Shown here in pieces: positions 26,136 through 34,576 of a stretch of DNA of 64,000 nucleotides (the first letter of the stretch is position 1; every line of letters starts with the position of its first letter). The position numbers and the translations under genes were made by a program. Location of the stretch: NCBI RefSeq assembly GCF_003386235.1, contig NZ_QRDZ01000002.1, positions 186,001 through 250,000 on the forward strand, written 5' to 3'. The notes beneath the pieces were generated by a model, which saw nothing but the letters and a program-made list of their open reading frames with translations, ran no database searches and was not told the DNA's origin. This DNA comes from Cohnella phaseoli. Lineage in GTDB: Bacteria; Bacillota; Bacilli; Paenibacillales; Paenibacillaceae.

Positions 26136-27881
26136 ATGCTTCGCACTTTATGGAAAAACTCGATTTTCAGCAAGCTCCTGCTCATTTTTCTATTGATTCT
26201 CATACCGTTGTTCTCGCTCGGCATCCTGTTGTACAACTGGGGAATCGGAGCGGTCAGGACGCAGCTTACCGGATCGATCCAAACATCGCTCGAATCGATC
26301 TTGGACAACTTCGACCAAGACGTTCAGCGAACGCAATCGCTGCTGTTCGAGACGTTGATGAACGACGAGGATCTGGCCATGCTCGCCCTTTTCCCCCAGT
26401 CGACGGCGCAGTATTCGGAGTATGAGAAATTCCAGATGATCGGCCGGCTGAAAAAGCTGCTGCTTGCTGTCAAAAACAGCAATCGCTATATCGCGGACGT
26501 CCGCATTCACGTTCCCCTGCTGAACCGGACGTTATCCGCGGCTGCGTGGCCCGAGAGCTTCCGCCAGGACGAATACGACGATTTCTCTCGTCAGGACGAG
26601 CGCCTTCGGATGGTGTACCGCAACGACCGGCCTTACATTGTTATGAAAACGTTTAACAGTAAAACCGACAACGCGCAGCCCTACTTTATGATCGTGGTCG
26701 AATTTTCCGCGAAAGAGCTGAAGGATTCTCTGTTCCCGCTGCTTCAGTACGGCAACAGCGGAATCTATCTTCGGGATGATTCGTCCCGCTTCTTCGTCGG
26801 CACGACGAACGACGACAAAGCCCAGTCCGTGGAAGCCGCCCTGCCCCGGCTCGGCCAAGCCGAACTTGCGGAGCTCAAAGCTGCAGGGAGCAGCTATCAG
26901 GTTTTCCGCGCGCATTCGTCCTCTCTTGGACTGGAGGCTGTTCAGTACGTTAGAAACTCGGAGCTGTTCCAGACTATCCGCATTTATCGGGTCTGGATCT
27001 GGTGCTACTCCCTTGTCGGGCTTTTGATCCTTGCGCTGTTCTCGCTATACGCTTATCGGTACATTCATCAGCCGCTGGTCAAAATGGTCCGTTCCTTCTC
27101 GCGCGTGGAGAACGGAGATTTCAATGTCTTTATCAAGCACGACCGCAACGACGAGTTCCAATACCTGTTTTCTCAGTTCAATGATATGGTCCGCAACCTG
27201 AATACGCTCATCGACCAGTCTTATCGTCAGAGGCTTCTCGTCCAGAATGCCGAGCTGAAGCAGCTCCAATCGCAGATCAACCCGCATTTTCTGTATAACA
27301 GCCTGTTTATTTTGAACACGATGACCCGGACGGGCGATTACGATAACCTGGAATATTTCACGATTCAGCTCGGCGAGTATTTCCGGTTCATGACGAAAAA
27401 CAATCAGGACGACATTTCGCTGGGAGAGGAAATTCGCCATGCGCGAACCTATGCGGACATACAGAGCCTGCGCTTCGGCAGCCGGATTAAAGTCGTCTTC
27501 GACGAGCTCCCGCCGGCTTATGCGGGTCTTTCCGTTCCTCGGCTTATTGTCCAGCCCGTTATCGAAAACGCTTTTATCCACGGTCTTGAACAGATGCCCG
27601 AGAAGGGCTGGATCTCCATCTCCTTCGCCGCGGAGGAGGATCATCTTGCCATTGTCGTGGGGGACAACGGCGGATCGCTATCCGATCAGCAGTTGCAGTA
27701 CGTACAGGCTATTCTCGCAGGGGAAGCGGAAGCAGGGGAAGAAGTCGGCTTGCATAACATTCACCGCAGATTGCAGCTCAAGTTCGGGCGGCACGGGGCT
27801 CTGCGGCTGTCTCGCAGCACCGAGGGCGGCTTAAAAGCCGTAATTTTGATTCCGTTGGAACCGACAAAGGAGAGGGAGTAA
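26136..27881 (+). CDS. YesM-type sensor histidine kinase
   Basis: A 581-residue membrane sensor kinase. An N-terminal membrane helix (about residues 12-34) and a second one (about 285-308) bracket a large extracellular dCache-like sensor. A HAMP linker (HQPLVKMVRSFSRVENGDF) follows. The His_kinase domain has the phosphoacceptor in QSQINPHFLYN (His384), and the C-terminal ATPase has an N box (VQPVIENAFIHGLEQ) and a G box (VVGDNGGSL). This is the LytS/YesM class that pairs with AraC-type regulators, usually sensing a sugar. The regulator gene starts one base after its stop. Confidence 0.92.
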   Translation: MLRTLWKNSIFSKLLLIFLLILIPLFSLGILLYNWGIGAVRTQLTGSIQTSLESILDNFDQDVQRTQSLLFETLMNDEDLAMLALFPQSTAQYSEYEKFQMIGRLKKLLLAVKNSNRYIADVRIHVPLLNRTLSAAAWPESFRQDEYDDFSRQDERLRMVYRNDRPYIVMKTFNSKTDNAQPYFMIVVEFSAKELKDSLFPLLQYGNSGIYLRDDSSRFFVGTTNDDKAQSVEAALPRLGQAELAELKAAGSSYQVFRAHSSSLGLEAVQYVRNSELFQTIRIYRVWIWCYSLVGLLILALFSLYAYRYIHQPLVKMVRSFSRVENGDFNVFIKHDRNDEFQYLFSQFNDMVRNLNTLIDQSYRQRLLVQNAELKQLQSQINPHFLYNSLFILNTMTRTGDYDNLEYFTIQLGEYFRFMTKNNQDDISLGEEIRHARTYADIQSLRFGSRIKVVFDELPPAYAGLSVPRLIVQPVIENAFIHGLEQMPEKGWISISFAAEEDHLAIVVGDNGGSLSDQQLQYVQAILAGEAEAGEEVGLHNIHRRLQLKFGRHGALRLSRSTEGGLKAVILIPLEPTKERE

Positions 27882-27882
27882 C

Positions 27883-29559
27883 ATGATTCGACTATTGATT
27901 GTGGACGACGAGCAGATTATTGCCGACGGCTTGTTCGAGACGCTGCAGCAGCTCGGCCATCTTGAACTGGATCTTCACAAAGCCTATTCCGGTATGGACG
28001 CCTTAAAACTCCTGCACGATGCCCGTTTCGACGTCGTGCTCTCCGATATTCGCATGCCCGGCATGAACGGATTGGAGCTTCTGCGGCATATTCGCTCGAC
28101 CTGGGCGGATTGCCGGGTCGTCTTCCTGACGGGGTTCAACGATTTCGACTACGTGTACGAAGCGATTCAAAATCAAGGCGTACATTATTTGTTGAAAACG
28201 GAAGGCTATCCGAAACTGATCTCCGTCATCGAAAGCGTCGTCGAAGACGTCCGCGCTTCCAGGCAGTGGAGCGAGCTTGTCGTCGAAGTGAACGAGCAAA
28301 TGGAAGCGGCAAGCCAGGTGCTGCAGAAGGAGTACCTGCTGCGGCTGGCCGGAGGCGATTCCGCCGCGAATCGGGAGACGCAGTTCGTACAGTTGAAGCT
28401 GCCGCTCAACCCCCAGCTCCCCGTCCTGCTGCTTGCGGGCAAAATCCGCACGAACCGGGACGGCGAGCTCGATTATACCGGAAGATCGAGACTGGGCTAC
28501 TCGATCCAGTTGATCGTCGAGCGGCATCTGTCTCCCGCTATGACCGTCAAAAGCGCGATCGACGATCTTAACCGGCTCGTCTGCTTCCTTCAGCCTCAGA
28601 TTTCGTCGCTTGATGCGGAAGACGCGGAAAAGGCGTTTGAGAAAATTTCCTTGTTCAGCGCAGGCATGCTGGACGTGATTCAGCAGGCGATAGAGCTGTC
28701 GGTGCAAGTACCGGTCTCCTTCGCCATCGCCGACAGATCCGTAAGCTGGGACGAAGCCGGAAGAGCATTCGCGCGTCTGCAGTACGCGCTCGATTACCGG
28801 ACGTCGATTGACGCGGAAATGATTGTGACCGTGGATCAGACGTCCGAGGATGATAGCCGAAGCGGCGCAGACAACGAAGAAGTTCGCTTGATTCTGAACA
28901 AGCTTGGCCGAATGGACGCCTGTCTGGACGAAGGACGCGTCGAGGAGGCGCTCACTCTGCTCTCGCAGGCCAAGGACGTCGTAGCCCGCCTGCCGTCCGA
29001 CGATGTCGGCATGAGCATGGAAATCTATTATCGCATTACCCTCTCCTTGCTCTCTTACATGAATCGTACAGGCATCGCTGGACGCCGCGAGGAGGAGGTC
29101 GACTTGTCCAGGCTGCTGCGCGCGGAAGGGCCGGACTCGCTCCCGTTCGCTATCGAATATGCGGCACGTCTCATTCCCGAGCTGCTGGAGCTTAGGCAGC
29201 ACGAGCGGGACCGCTCCGCATCGCAGGTCATCAACCGGATCAAAGACTATATCGCAGACAATCTCGCAGGCGACGTCTCGCTGACCCGCCTGGCCGACAT
29301 CGTTTATTTTAACCCCGCTTACTTGTCGCGGCTGTTCAAAAAAACGACGGGAATTACGATCGTCGATTACGTTCACGAACTGCGCATGAAAAAAGCGATC
29401 TTCCTGCTGGAGGACACCGACATGAAAATCCAGGACATCTCGGAAACCGTCGGCTTTACGTCCGCCACGAACTTTACGAGATTTTTCCGCAAATACGCCA
29501 AATCGACCCCTTACGAATACCGGGATGCGGCGCGCGCCAAAAAGTCAAAAATGGATTAG
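27883..29559 (+). CDS. YesN-type response regulator (receiver + AraC DNA-binding domain)
   Basis: A 558-residue regulator with an N-terminal receiver: DDE acidic pocket (residues 8-10), phospho-acceptor Asp55 in VVLSDIRMPG, and Lys in YLLKTEGYP. A long poorly conserved middle region follows. The C-terminal AraC/XylS double helix-turn-helix (INRIKDYIADNLAGDVSLTRLADIVYFNPAYLSRLFKKTTG, then VGFTSATNFTRFFRKYAKSTPYEYR) completes it. It is coupled to the kinase gene. It most likely activates the solute-binding protein and permease genes beginning 112 bp downstream, where no clear sigma-A promoter is seen; that is inference from position. Confidence 0.92.
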   Translation: MIRLLIVDDEQIIADGLFETLQQLGHLELDLHKAYSGMDALKLLHDARFDVVLSDIRMPGMNGLELLRHIRSTWADCRVVFLTGFNDFDYVYEAIQNQGVHYLLKTEGYPKLISVIESVVEDVRASRQWSELVVEVNEQMEAASQVLQKEYLLRLAGGDSAANRETQFVQLKLPLNPQLPVLLLAGKIRTNRDGELDYTGRSRLGYSIQLIVERHLSPAMTVKSAIDDLNRLVCFLQPQISSLDAEDAEKAFEKISLFSAGMLDVIQQAIELSVQVPVSFAIADRSVSWDEAGRAFARLQYALDYRTSIDAEMIVTVDQTSEDDSRSGADNEEVRLILNKLGRMDACLDEGRVEEALTLLSQAKDVVARLPSDDVGMSMEIYYRITLSLLSYMNRTGIAGRREEEVDLSRLLRAEGPDSLPFAIEYAARLIPELLELRQHERDRSASQVINRIKDYIADNLAGDVSLTRLADIVYFNPAYLSRLFKKTTGITIVDYVHELRMKKAIFLLEDTDMKIQDISETVGFTSATNFTRFFRKYAKSTPYEYRDAARAKKSKMD

Positions 29560-29671
29560 TCTGCACCGATCTAAGGTACGTTTTTGAATATTGTGGGCTG
29601 CCGAATCGGTGTCTTATGCTTAATACAGAGGTTGTGCACACCTACTTGTTAACGACTACGGGGGATAGAGA

Positions 29672-31381
29672 ATGACCAACATGACTGCCGGAAAAAGAAA
29701 GAAGACGCTCGCAAGTCTCGTCTTCTCCTTATCGCTTGTTTTTGTATCCGCTTGCAGCGGCAATAATGGCGGCAATGGCGGCGGCTCCGCAACGAGCGCT
29801 AGCCCTTCCGCTTCCAATTCCGCTTCGCCGTCTTCGTCTGCCGAAACGGTGCAGGCAGCCGATCCGTTCGAGAAATACGAGCCGCCGATCGAGATTACGA
29901 CGGTCAGAAGCACAAGCGCCCGCTTTAAGTTTCTCGAGGGCGAATCGCTGGACAACAACGCTTGGTCGAGAGCTTACGAGAACGAGCTTGGCATTAAAGT
30001 GAAAAACGTATGGACGATCGACGAAGCCCAGTACCAGAACAAAATGAACGTCACGATCGCCTCCGGTGATCTGCCTGATCTGATGTTTGTTTCGCCCGCC
30101 CAGTTCCAGCAGCTGCTTGAGAGCGAACAGATCGAGGATCTGACCGCCGCCTACGACCGGTACGCTTCGCCTTTCCTGAGAAAAATCATGGAGCAGGACG
30201 CAAACGGACTGATGAAAAAGGCGGCGACCATCGACGGCAAGATGATGGGCATTACCGGTTTCGGCAGCATCGAGCAGGGAACGTCGGTCATCTGGCTGCG
30301 TTCGGATTGGCTGAAGGAGGCGAACCTGCCCGAGCCGACGACGTTTACGGACGTGCTGAACATTGCGGAGACTTTCGCCAAGGCGCATCCTGGCGCTTAC
30401 GGCATCGGCCTGAACAAGGATTTGTTCGGCGGACTGGCGACCATCGAAGGCATCGCCAACGCCTTCCACGCCTATCCGAAAACATGGGTGAAGGACGCTT
30501 CCGGCCAACTGGTCTACGGCAGCGTTCAGCCGGAAATGAAGCAGGCGCTCGCCGCTCTGCAGGACATGTACAAGCGCGGCTTGATCGACAAGGAGTTCGG
30601 CGTCAAGGACGGCAACAAGATTGCCGAGGACATTATGAACAACAAAATCGGCCTGCTCTACGCCAACTTCTGGCACCCGCTCTGGCCGCTTCAGGAAGCG
30701 ATGAACATGAACGCGGCAGGCGGCATGAGCTGGAAGCCTTATCCCGTGCTGTCCGCCGACGATCAAGCCGCCTCCCCGTCCACCAACATTCCGGTGACCG
30801 GATACTACGTCGTCCGCAAAGGCTACGAGCATCCGGAGGCTGCGATCAAATTGGCGAATCTGCAGCTTAAGAACGCCTGGAGCGACGAAGCTCAGGCCGA
30901 AATCTACAACACAGACAAAGATCAGACGCCGTTTTATTTGTACCCGACCATCAGCATGGAGCCGCCAAGCAAAAACCTGGAAGCCGGCTTAGCGGTCACC
31001 GAAGCCTATATGGCCAAAGACCCTTCCAAGCTGAACGAGGAGCAGAAAGGCTATTACGACAACGTCGTCGCCTATTTGGACAATGGCGACATTAAGAGCT
31101 TCGGCAATGCGCTCATCTTCGGACCCGGCGGCTCAGAGACGGAAGTGCTCAAAAAATACGTCGAAGGCAACAGGATGAAAATCGGCGAATTTTACGGCGC
31201 TCCCGTGCCGACGCAGCAGATGAAGCAGGCAACGCTCGACAAGCTTGAATTGGAGACATTCACCAAGATCGTCGTGGGCGAAAGCTCCATCGATGAATTC
31301 GACAGCTTCGTAGAGAAATGGCACAAACTCGGCGGAGAGCAAATTACGAGCGAGATCAACGAGTGGAAGGCCGCTCATTAA
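29672..31381 (+). CDS. Extracellular solute-binding lipoprotein (LplA/YtcQ type)
   Basis: A 569-residue lipoprotein. The signal peptide ends in VSAC (Cys28), then comes a Gly/Asn and Ser/Ala/Pro linker, then a family 1 solute-binding fold (ELGIKVKNVWTIDEAQYQNKMN; ASGDLPDLMFVSP). Proteins of this size and linkage with LplB/LplC permeases bind oligosaccharides such as pectin or other plant-polymer fragments. Codons are regular, and CGGGGGA precedes the ATG. The ligand is not identifiable from sequence. Confidence 0.9.
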   Translation: MTNMTAGKRKKTLASLVFSLSLVFVSACSGNNGGNGGGSATSASPSASNSASPSSSAETVQAADPFEKYEPPIEITTVRSTSARFKFLEGESLDNNAWSRAYENELGIKVKNVWTIDEAQYQNKMNVTIASGDLPDLMFVSPAQFQQLLESEQIEDLTAAYDRYASPFLRKIMEQDANGLMKKAATIDGKMMGITGFGSIEQGTSVIWLRSDWLKEANLPEPTTFTDVLNIAETFAKAHPGAYGIGLNKDLFGGLATIEGIANAFHAYPKTWVKDASGQLVYGSVQPEMKQALAALQDMYKRGLIDKEFGVKDGNKIAEDIMNNKIGLLYANFWHPLWPLQEAMNMNAAGGMSWKPYPVLSADDQAASPSTNIPVTGYYVVRKGYEHPEAAIKLANLQLKNAWSDEAQAEIYNTDKDQTPFYLYPTISMEPPSKNLEAGLAVTEAYMAKDPSKLNEEQKGYYDNVVAYLDNGDIKSFGNALIFGPGGSETEVLKKYVEGNRMKIGEFYGAPVPTQQMKQATLDKLELETFTKIVVGESSIDEFDSFVEKWHKLGGEQITSEINEWKAAH

Positions 31382-31460
31382 CTTAAAGTTTACGACAAGG
31401 GGGACGGCCGGCAGCGTCGCGGCTCTCCCCTTTCTCGTTCGCGGGGAAGGAAGAGAAGAG

Positions 31461-32363
31461 ATGGACATCAAGCGAGGAATGCGCAGGGAGCTTCCTTTTC
31501 ACCTTATGGTGTGGCCGGGCTTGCTCGCCGTGCTGATCTTCAGCTATGCACCGATGGCGGGCATCGTCATTGCGTTCGAGAAATTTATTCCGTCCAAAGG
31601 GATTTTCGCTTCCAAGTGGATCGGCTGGGATAACTTCCGGTTTCTGTTCGAGCAGCCGGACTTCGCCCAAATCATTCGCAATACCGTCGTCATCGCGGTA
31701 GCCAAAATTATCGCCGGACTCATCGCCTCAATCGGCTTTGCGCTGCTGCTGAACGAATTGGGCAGGGCGTTCGTCAAGAGAGCGATTCAGACGCTTGTCT
31801 ACCTGCCTCATTTTCTATCGTGGATTATTCTGGGCGGCATACTGATCGATATTTTATCGCCTTCGACGGGAGTCGTGAGCTGGGCGCTCGGGCTGATCGG
31901 CATCGATGTTCCCTTCTTCCTCGGCAGCTCGTCCTGGTTTCCCTTTACACTGGTCCTATCCGATGTCTGGAAGGAGTTCGGCTTTGGAGCGATCGTCTAT
32001 CTGGCGGCTCTCACCTCCATCGACCCGACCCACTACGAGGCTGCGGTCATCGACGGAGCGAACCGCTGGCGGCAGACCTGGCACGTTACGCTCCCCGGCA
32101 TAGCGCCGATCGTTGTGCTGATGGTTACGCTCAGCCTTGGCAACGTTCTGAACGCCGGATTCGACCAAGTGTTTATTTTGCTTAATCCGAGCGTCATGGA
32201 CACCGGCGACATTATCGATACATGGGTATACCGGATGGGACTGGTCAACGCGCAATACGGGCTCGCGACCGCAGTCGGCCTGTTCAAGTCGGTCATCTCC
32301 ACCGTGCTGATCGTCTCCTCGTTCATACTGGCGTCCAAATTCGCCAATTACCGGGTTTTCTAA
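31461..32363 (+). CDS. LplB-type ABC sugar permease
   Basis: A 300-residue permease with six predicted membrane helices. The cytoplasmic EAA loop (YEAAVIDGANRWRQTWHVTLPG, about residues 193-214) is the coupling site for the ATPase. The sequence APMAGIVIAFEKFIPSKGI near the N-terminus is typical of the LplB/YteP group. It begins 80 bp after the binding-protein gene and 12 bp before its partner permease. Confidence 0.92.
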   Translation: MDIKRGMRRELPFHLMVWPGLLAVLIFSYAPMAGIVIAFEKFIPSKGIFASKWIGWDNFRFLFEQPDFAQIIRNTVVIAVAKIIAGLIASIGFALLLNELGRAFVKRAIQTLVYLPHFLSWIILGGILIDILSPSTGVVSWALGLIGIDVPFFLGSSSWFPFTLVLSDVWKEFGFGAIVYLAALTSIDPTHYEAAVIDGANRWRQTWHVTLPGIAPIVVLMVTLSLGNVLNAGFDQVFILLNPSVMDTGDIIDTWVYRMGLVNAQYGLATAVGLFKSVISTVLIVSSFILASKFANYRVF

Positions 32364-32375
32364 GGGGGGAATGTA

Positions 32376-33257
32376 ATGACTCGGCTGTCTTTCGGAAGAA
32401 AACTGTTTTTAGCTCTCGATTATGCTTTTCTCGTTGGTTTGGCTGTTCTGTGCTTACTGCCGCTTATTAACGTGCTGGCCATTTCGTTCAGCTCCAGCAC
32501 GGCGGCGACCGCCAATCTGGTGAAATTCTGGCCGGTAGACTTTAATCTGAAATCCTACGATTACGCGCTGAGCAAGCCGGAATTCGCCGACGCCTACTGG
32601 GTGTCGTTCAAGCGAATTTTGATCGGGACGCCGGTGAACGTCGTTCTGACAATGCTTGTCGCCTATGCGCTGTCGAAGGACGACCGGCAGTTCCGCTGGC
32701 GCAAAATTTACTCCTGGGCGTTTATCTTCACGATGCTGTTTAACGGGGGGCTGATCCCTTGGTATATTACGATCAAAGAGCTTGGACTGATCGATACGTT
32801 CTGGGCGCTTGTTCTGCCGGGCGCGGTTCCGGTATTCAGCGTCATTCTGCTGCTTAACTTCTTCCGCGGCATTCCGAAGGAGATCGAGGAAGCCGCGCTG
32901 ATCGACGGCTGCGGCCACTGGCGGATCATGTGGCAAATATTCCTTCCGCTGTCCGCTCCGGCCATCGCCACCATCACGTTGTTCTCGCTGGTAGGACACT
33001 GGAACTCTTGGTTCGACGGCCTGATTCTGATGAACAAAACGGAGCATTACCCGCTCCAAAGCTATTTGCAGACGCTGGTCATTAGCTTCGATCTGAAGAT
33101 CATGAACGTGAAGGAAGCCGAATTGCTGTCGCAGATTAACAACCGCACGCTCAAGGCTTCGCAAATCTTCTTGGCGGCGCTGCCGATCATGCTGACGTAT
33201 CCGATGCTTCAGAAATATTTTATGAAAGGGATCGTTATGGGGAGCGTCAAAGGCTGA
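32376..33257 (+). CDS. LplC/YtcP-type ABC sugar permease
   Basis: A 293-residue second permease, six predicted helices, with the EAA loop EIEEAALIDGCGHWRIMWQIFLPLS (about residues 169-193) and the family C-terminal YPMLQKYFMKGIVMGSVKG. It completes the importer with LplB and the lipoprotein. No ATPase gene follows. Importers of this class commonly share a general MsmX-type ATPase encoded elsewhere, so that is the expected energy source. A hairpin terminator follows 80 bp downstream. Confidence 0.92.
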   Translation: MTRLSFGRKLFLALDYAFLVGLAVLCLLPLINVLAISFSSSTAATANLVKFWPVDFNLKSYDYALSKPEFADAYWVSFKRILIGTPVNVVLTMLVAYALSKDDRQFRWRKIYSWAFIFTMLFNGGLIPWYITIKELGLIDTFWALVLPGAVPVFSVILLLNFFRGIPKEIEEAALIDGCGHWRIMWQIFLPLSAPAIATITLFSLVGHWNSWFDGLILMNKTEHYPLQSYLQTLVISFDLKIMNVKEAELLSQINNRTLKASQIFLAALPIMLTYPMLQKYFMKGIVMGSVKG

Positions 33258-33337
33258 TCCGTTCGCGCGCGCTCGTCCGTTCCGTAGAAGATGGGCGTGC
33301 GCACCGGGCTCCCGACAAAGTGCCGGAGAAAGAAAAT

Positions 33338-33375
33338 AACCTGCCAAAGACCGGCAGGTTCAAGTTGTTTTATAT
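33338..33375 (+). terminator. Terminator of the sugar importer operon
   Basis: Arms AACCTGCC and GGCAGGTT with a short loop are followed by a T-rich tract (CAAGTTGTTTTAT). It lies 80 bp after the second permease stop. Confidence 0.8.
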
Positions 33376-33571
33376 TGAAAAAAGGGGGTCGTCTATAGAT
33401 TAGTCGATTAACTTTAAGCTCGCGTGTACAACAGATTACAGTTTGATTACAAAAAAGTAAGCGTTGCCTTGCAGCTGGCTTCAAGCGTTTAATCTCTCTA
33501 ACCTGTTAGTCCAGGTCCCCATTGTTGTGGTTAGGCGAACTATGAGCGACTGCGGGAGTTGGTTGGACACT

Positions 33572-33812
33572 AAGGCACTTTTTGAGGCCTCTACTTCCCG
33601 GTTCGGATGTCGCCAAGGCACTTTTTTGGCCTACACTTCCCGGTCCGGGTCTCTTCAAGGCACTTTTTTGGCCTACACTCCCCGGCCCGGGTCTCATCAA
33701 GGCACTTTTTTGGCCTACACTCCCCGGTTCGGTCCTCGTCAAGGCACTTTTTTGGCCTCCGCTCCCCGGCCCGGGTCTCGTCAAGGCACTTTTTTGGCCT
33801 CCACTGCCCCGC
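33572..33812. repeat. 42-bp tandem repeat array (6 copies)
   Basis: Copies beginning AAGGCACTTTTTTGGCC start at 33572 (with a 1-bp longer first unit), 33615, 33657, 33699, 33741 and 33783. The last four spacings are exactly 42 bp. Each unit also holds a CCCGGYCCGGG block. All six frames are fairly open because 42 is divisible by three, so open frames here are not evidence of coding. No ribosome-binding site or start supports a gene. The stretch 33258-33862 holds only the terminator and this array. Confidence 0.9.
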
Positions 33813-33862
33813 TTGACGAGCGCCGAGCATGGAACGACAAGCTTTAACCTGGCAACATTGGG

Positions 33863-34075
33863 TTATCCCCTGCCGCCGGGAGGTTGCCGCCGCCCGTTTG
33901 ACGCACCCGCTGCCGGTCCGGCGCCCAGCTCGCCTCCGAATTCCTCGCTCTGCGCTGCCAAAGCCATCGCTTCCCTGCGCTCCGGCATTAGCCCTTCCTT
34001 CATCAGCCACTGCGTCGTCTGTTCCTTGCGCGATTGCCTCATGTCGTTCCCCGCCTTAACAGATGGTTTTGACAT
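33863..34075 (-). CDS. Possible small protein downstream of dtd
   Basis: An open frame of 70 codons starting ATG at 34075 and beginning MSKPSVKAGNDMRQSRK. The middle (EQTTQWLMKEGLMPERREAMALA) looks like a regular helical protein, and the C-terminus is Gly/Pro/Arg-rich. It lies 33 bp after dtd on the same strand, with only a distant GGGAGGG as ribosome-binding site. No family is recognised. Confidence 0.35.
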   Translation of the reverse strand: MSKPSVKAGNDMRQSRKEQTTQWLMKEGLMPERREAMALAAQSEEFGGELGAGPAAGASNGRRQPPGGRG

Positions 34076-34108
34076 GTATTATGGCCCAATCGCAGCCCTC
34101 CCAAACCG

Positions 34109-34549
34109 TCAGCGGCTTTCCAGAATGAGCGTTACCGGGCCATCGTTAACCAGCGAGACATCCATCATCGCCCCGAATCGACCCGTTTCGACACGCAAGC
34201 CCCGCGCCCGCAGAAGCCCGTTAAACTTGTCGTACAGCGTCTCGGCCAGCTCAGGCCTCGCCGCCCCCATAAAGTTCGGCCGTCTGCCCTTGCGACAGTC
34301 GCCGTACAACGTAAATTGCGATACCGAAAGCACGTCGCCCCCGACGTCTTCGATCGACAGGTTCATTTTCCCGCCGTCGTCCTCGAAAATTCTCAGCCCG
34401 GCCAGCTTGTCCGCCATCCAGATCAGATCCTGCTCCGTATCCTCCTGTCCGACACCGACGAGCAACATCAACCCTTTGCCGATTGCGCCTACGACTTCAT
34501 TCTCAACGGTTACCTTGGCTTCGGATACCCGCTGCAATACGACTTTCAT
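34109..34549 (-). CDS. dtd: D-aminoacyl-tRNA deacylase
   Basis: Removes D-amino acids mischarged on tRNA. The 146-residue protein has the diagnostic cross-dimer motifs [10 protein letters not shown] (residues 76-85) and [11 protein letters not shown] near the C-terminus. The N-terminus [15 protein letters not shown] is canonical. It follows rel by 27 bp, the conserved rel-dtd order. Confidence 0.95.
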   Translation of the reverse strand: MKVVLQRVSEAKVTVENEVVGAIGKGLMLLVGVGQEDTEQDLIWMADKLAGLRIFEDDGGKMNLSIEDVGGDVLSVSQFTLYGDCRKGRRPNFMGAARPELAETLYDKFNGLLRARGLRVETGRFGAMMDVSLVNDGPVTLILESR

Positions 34550-34576
34550 CCTTCAGAATCCTCCGTCTCCACGCCT

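Noticed and set aside
29560..29671. Sigma-A promoter before the solute-binding protein gene
   Set aside because: TTGTGG with TTATGC at 17 bp is too poor a match; activation by the AraC-type regulator is likelier.
33506..33784. Minus-strand repeat protein (VGQKSAL repeats)
   Set aside because: It is open only because of the 42-bp period and lacks a ribosome-binding site. Coding cannot be supported.
33572..33812. CRISPR array
   Set aside because: Units are contiguous 42-bp tandem repeats without unique spacers, and no cas genes are nearby.
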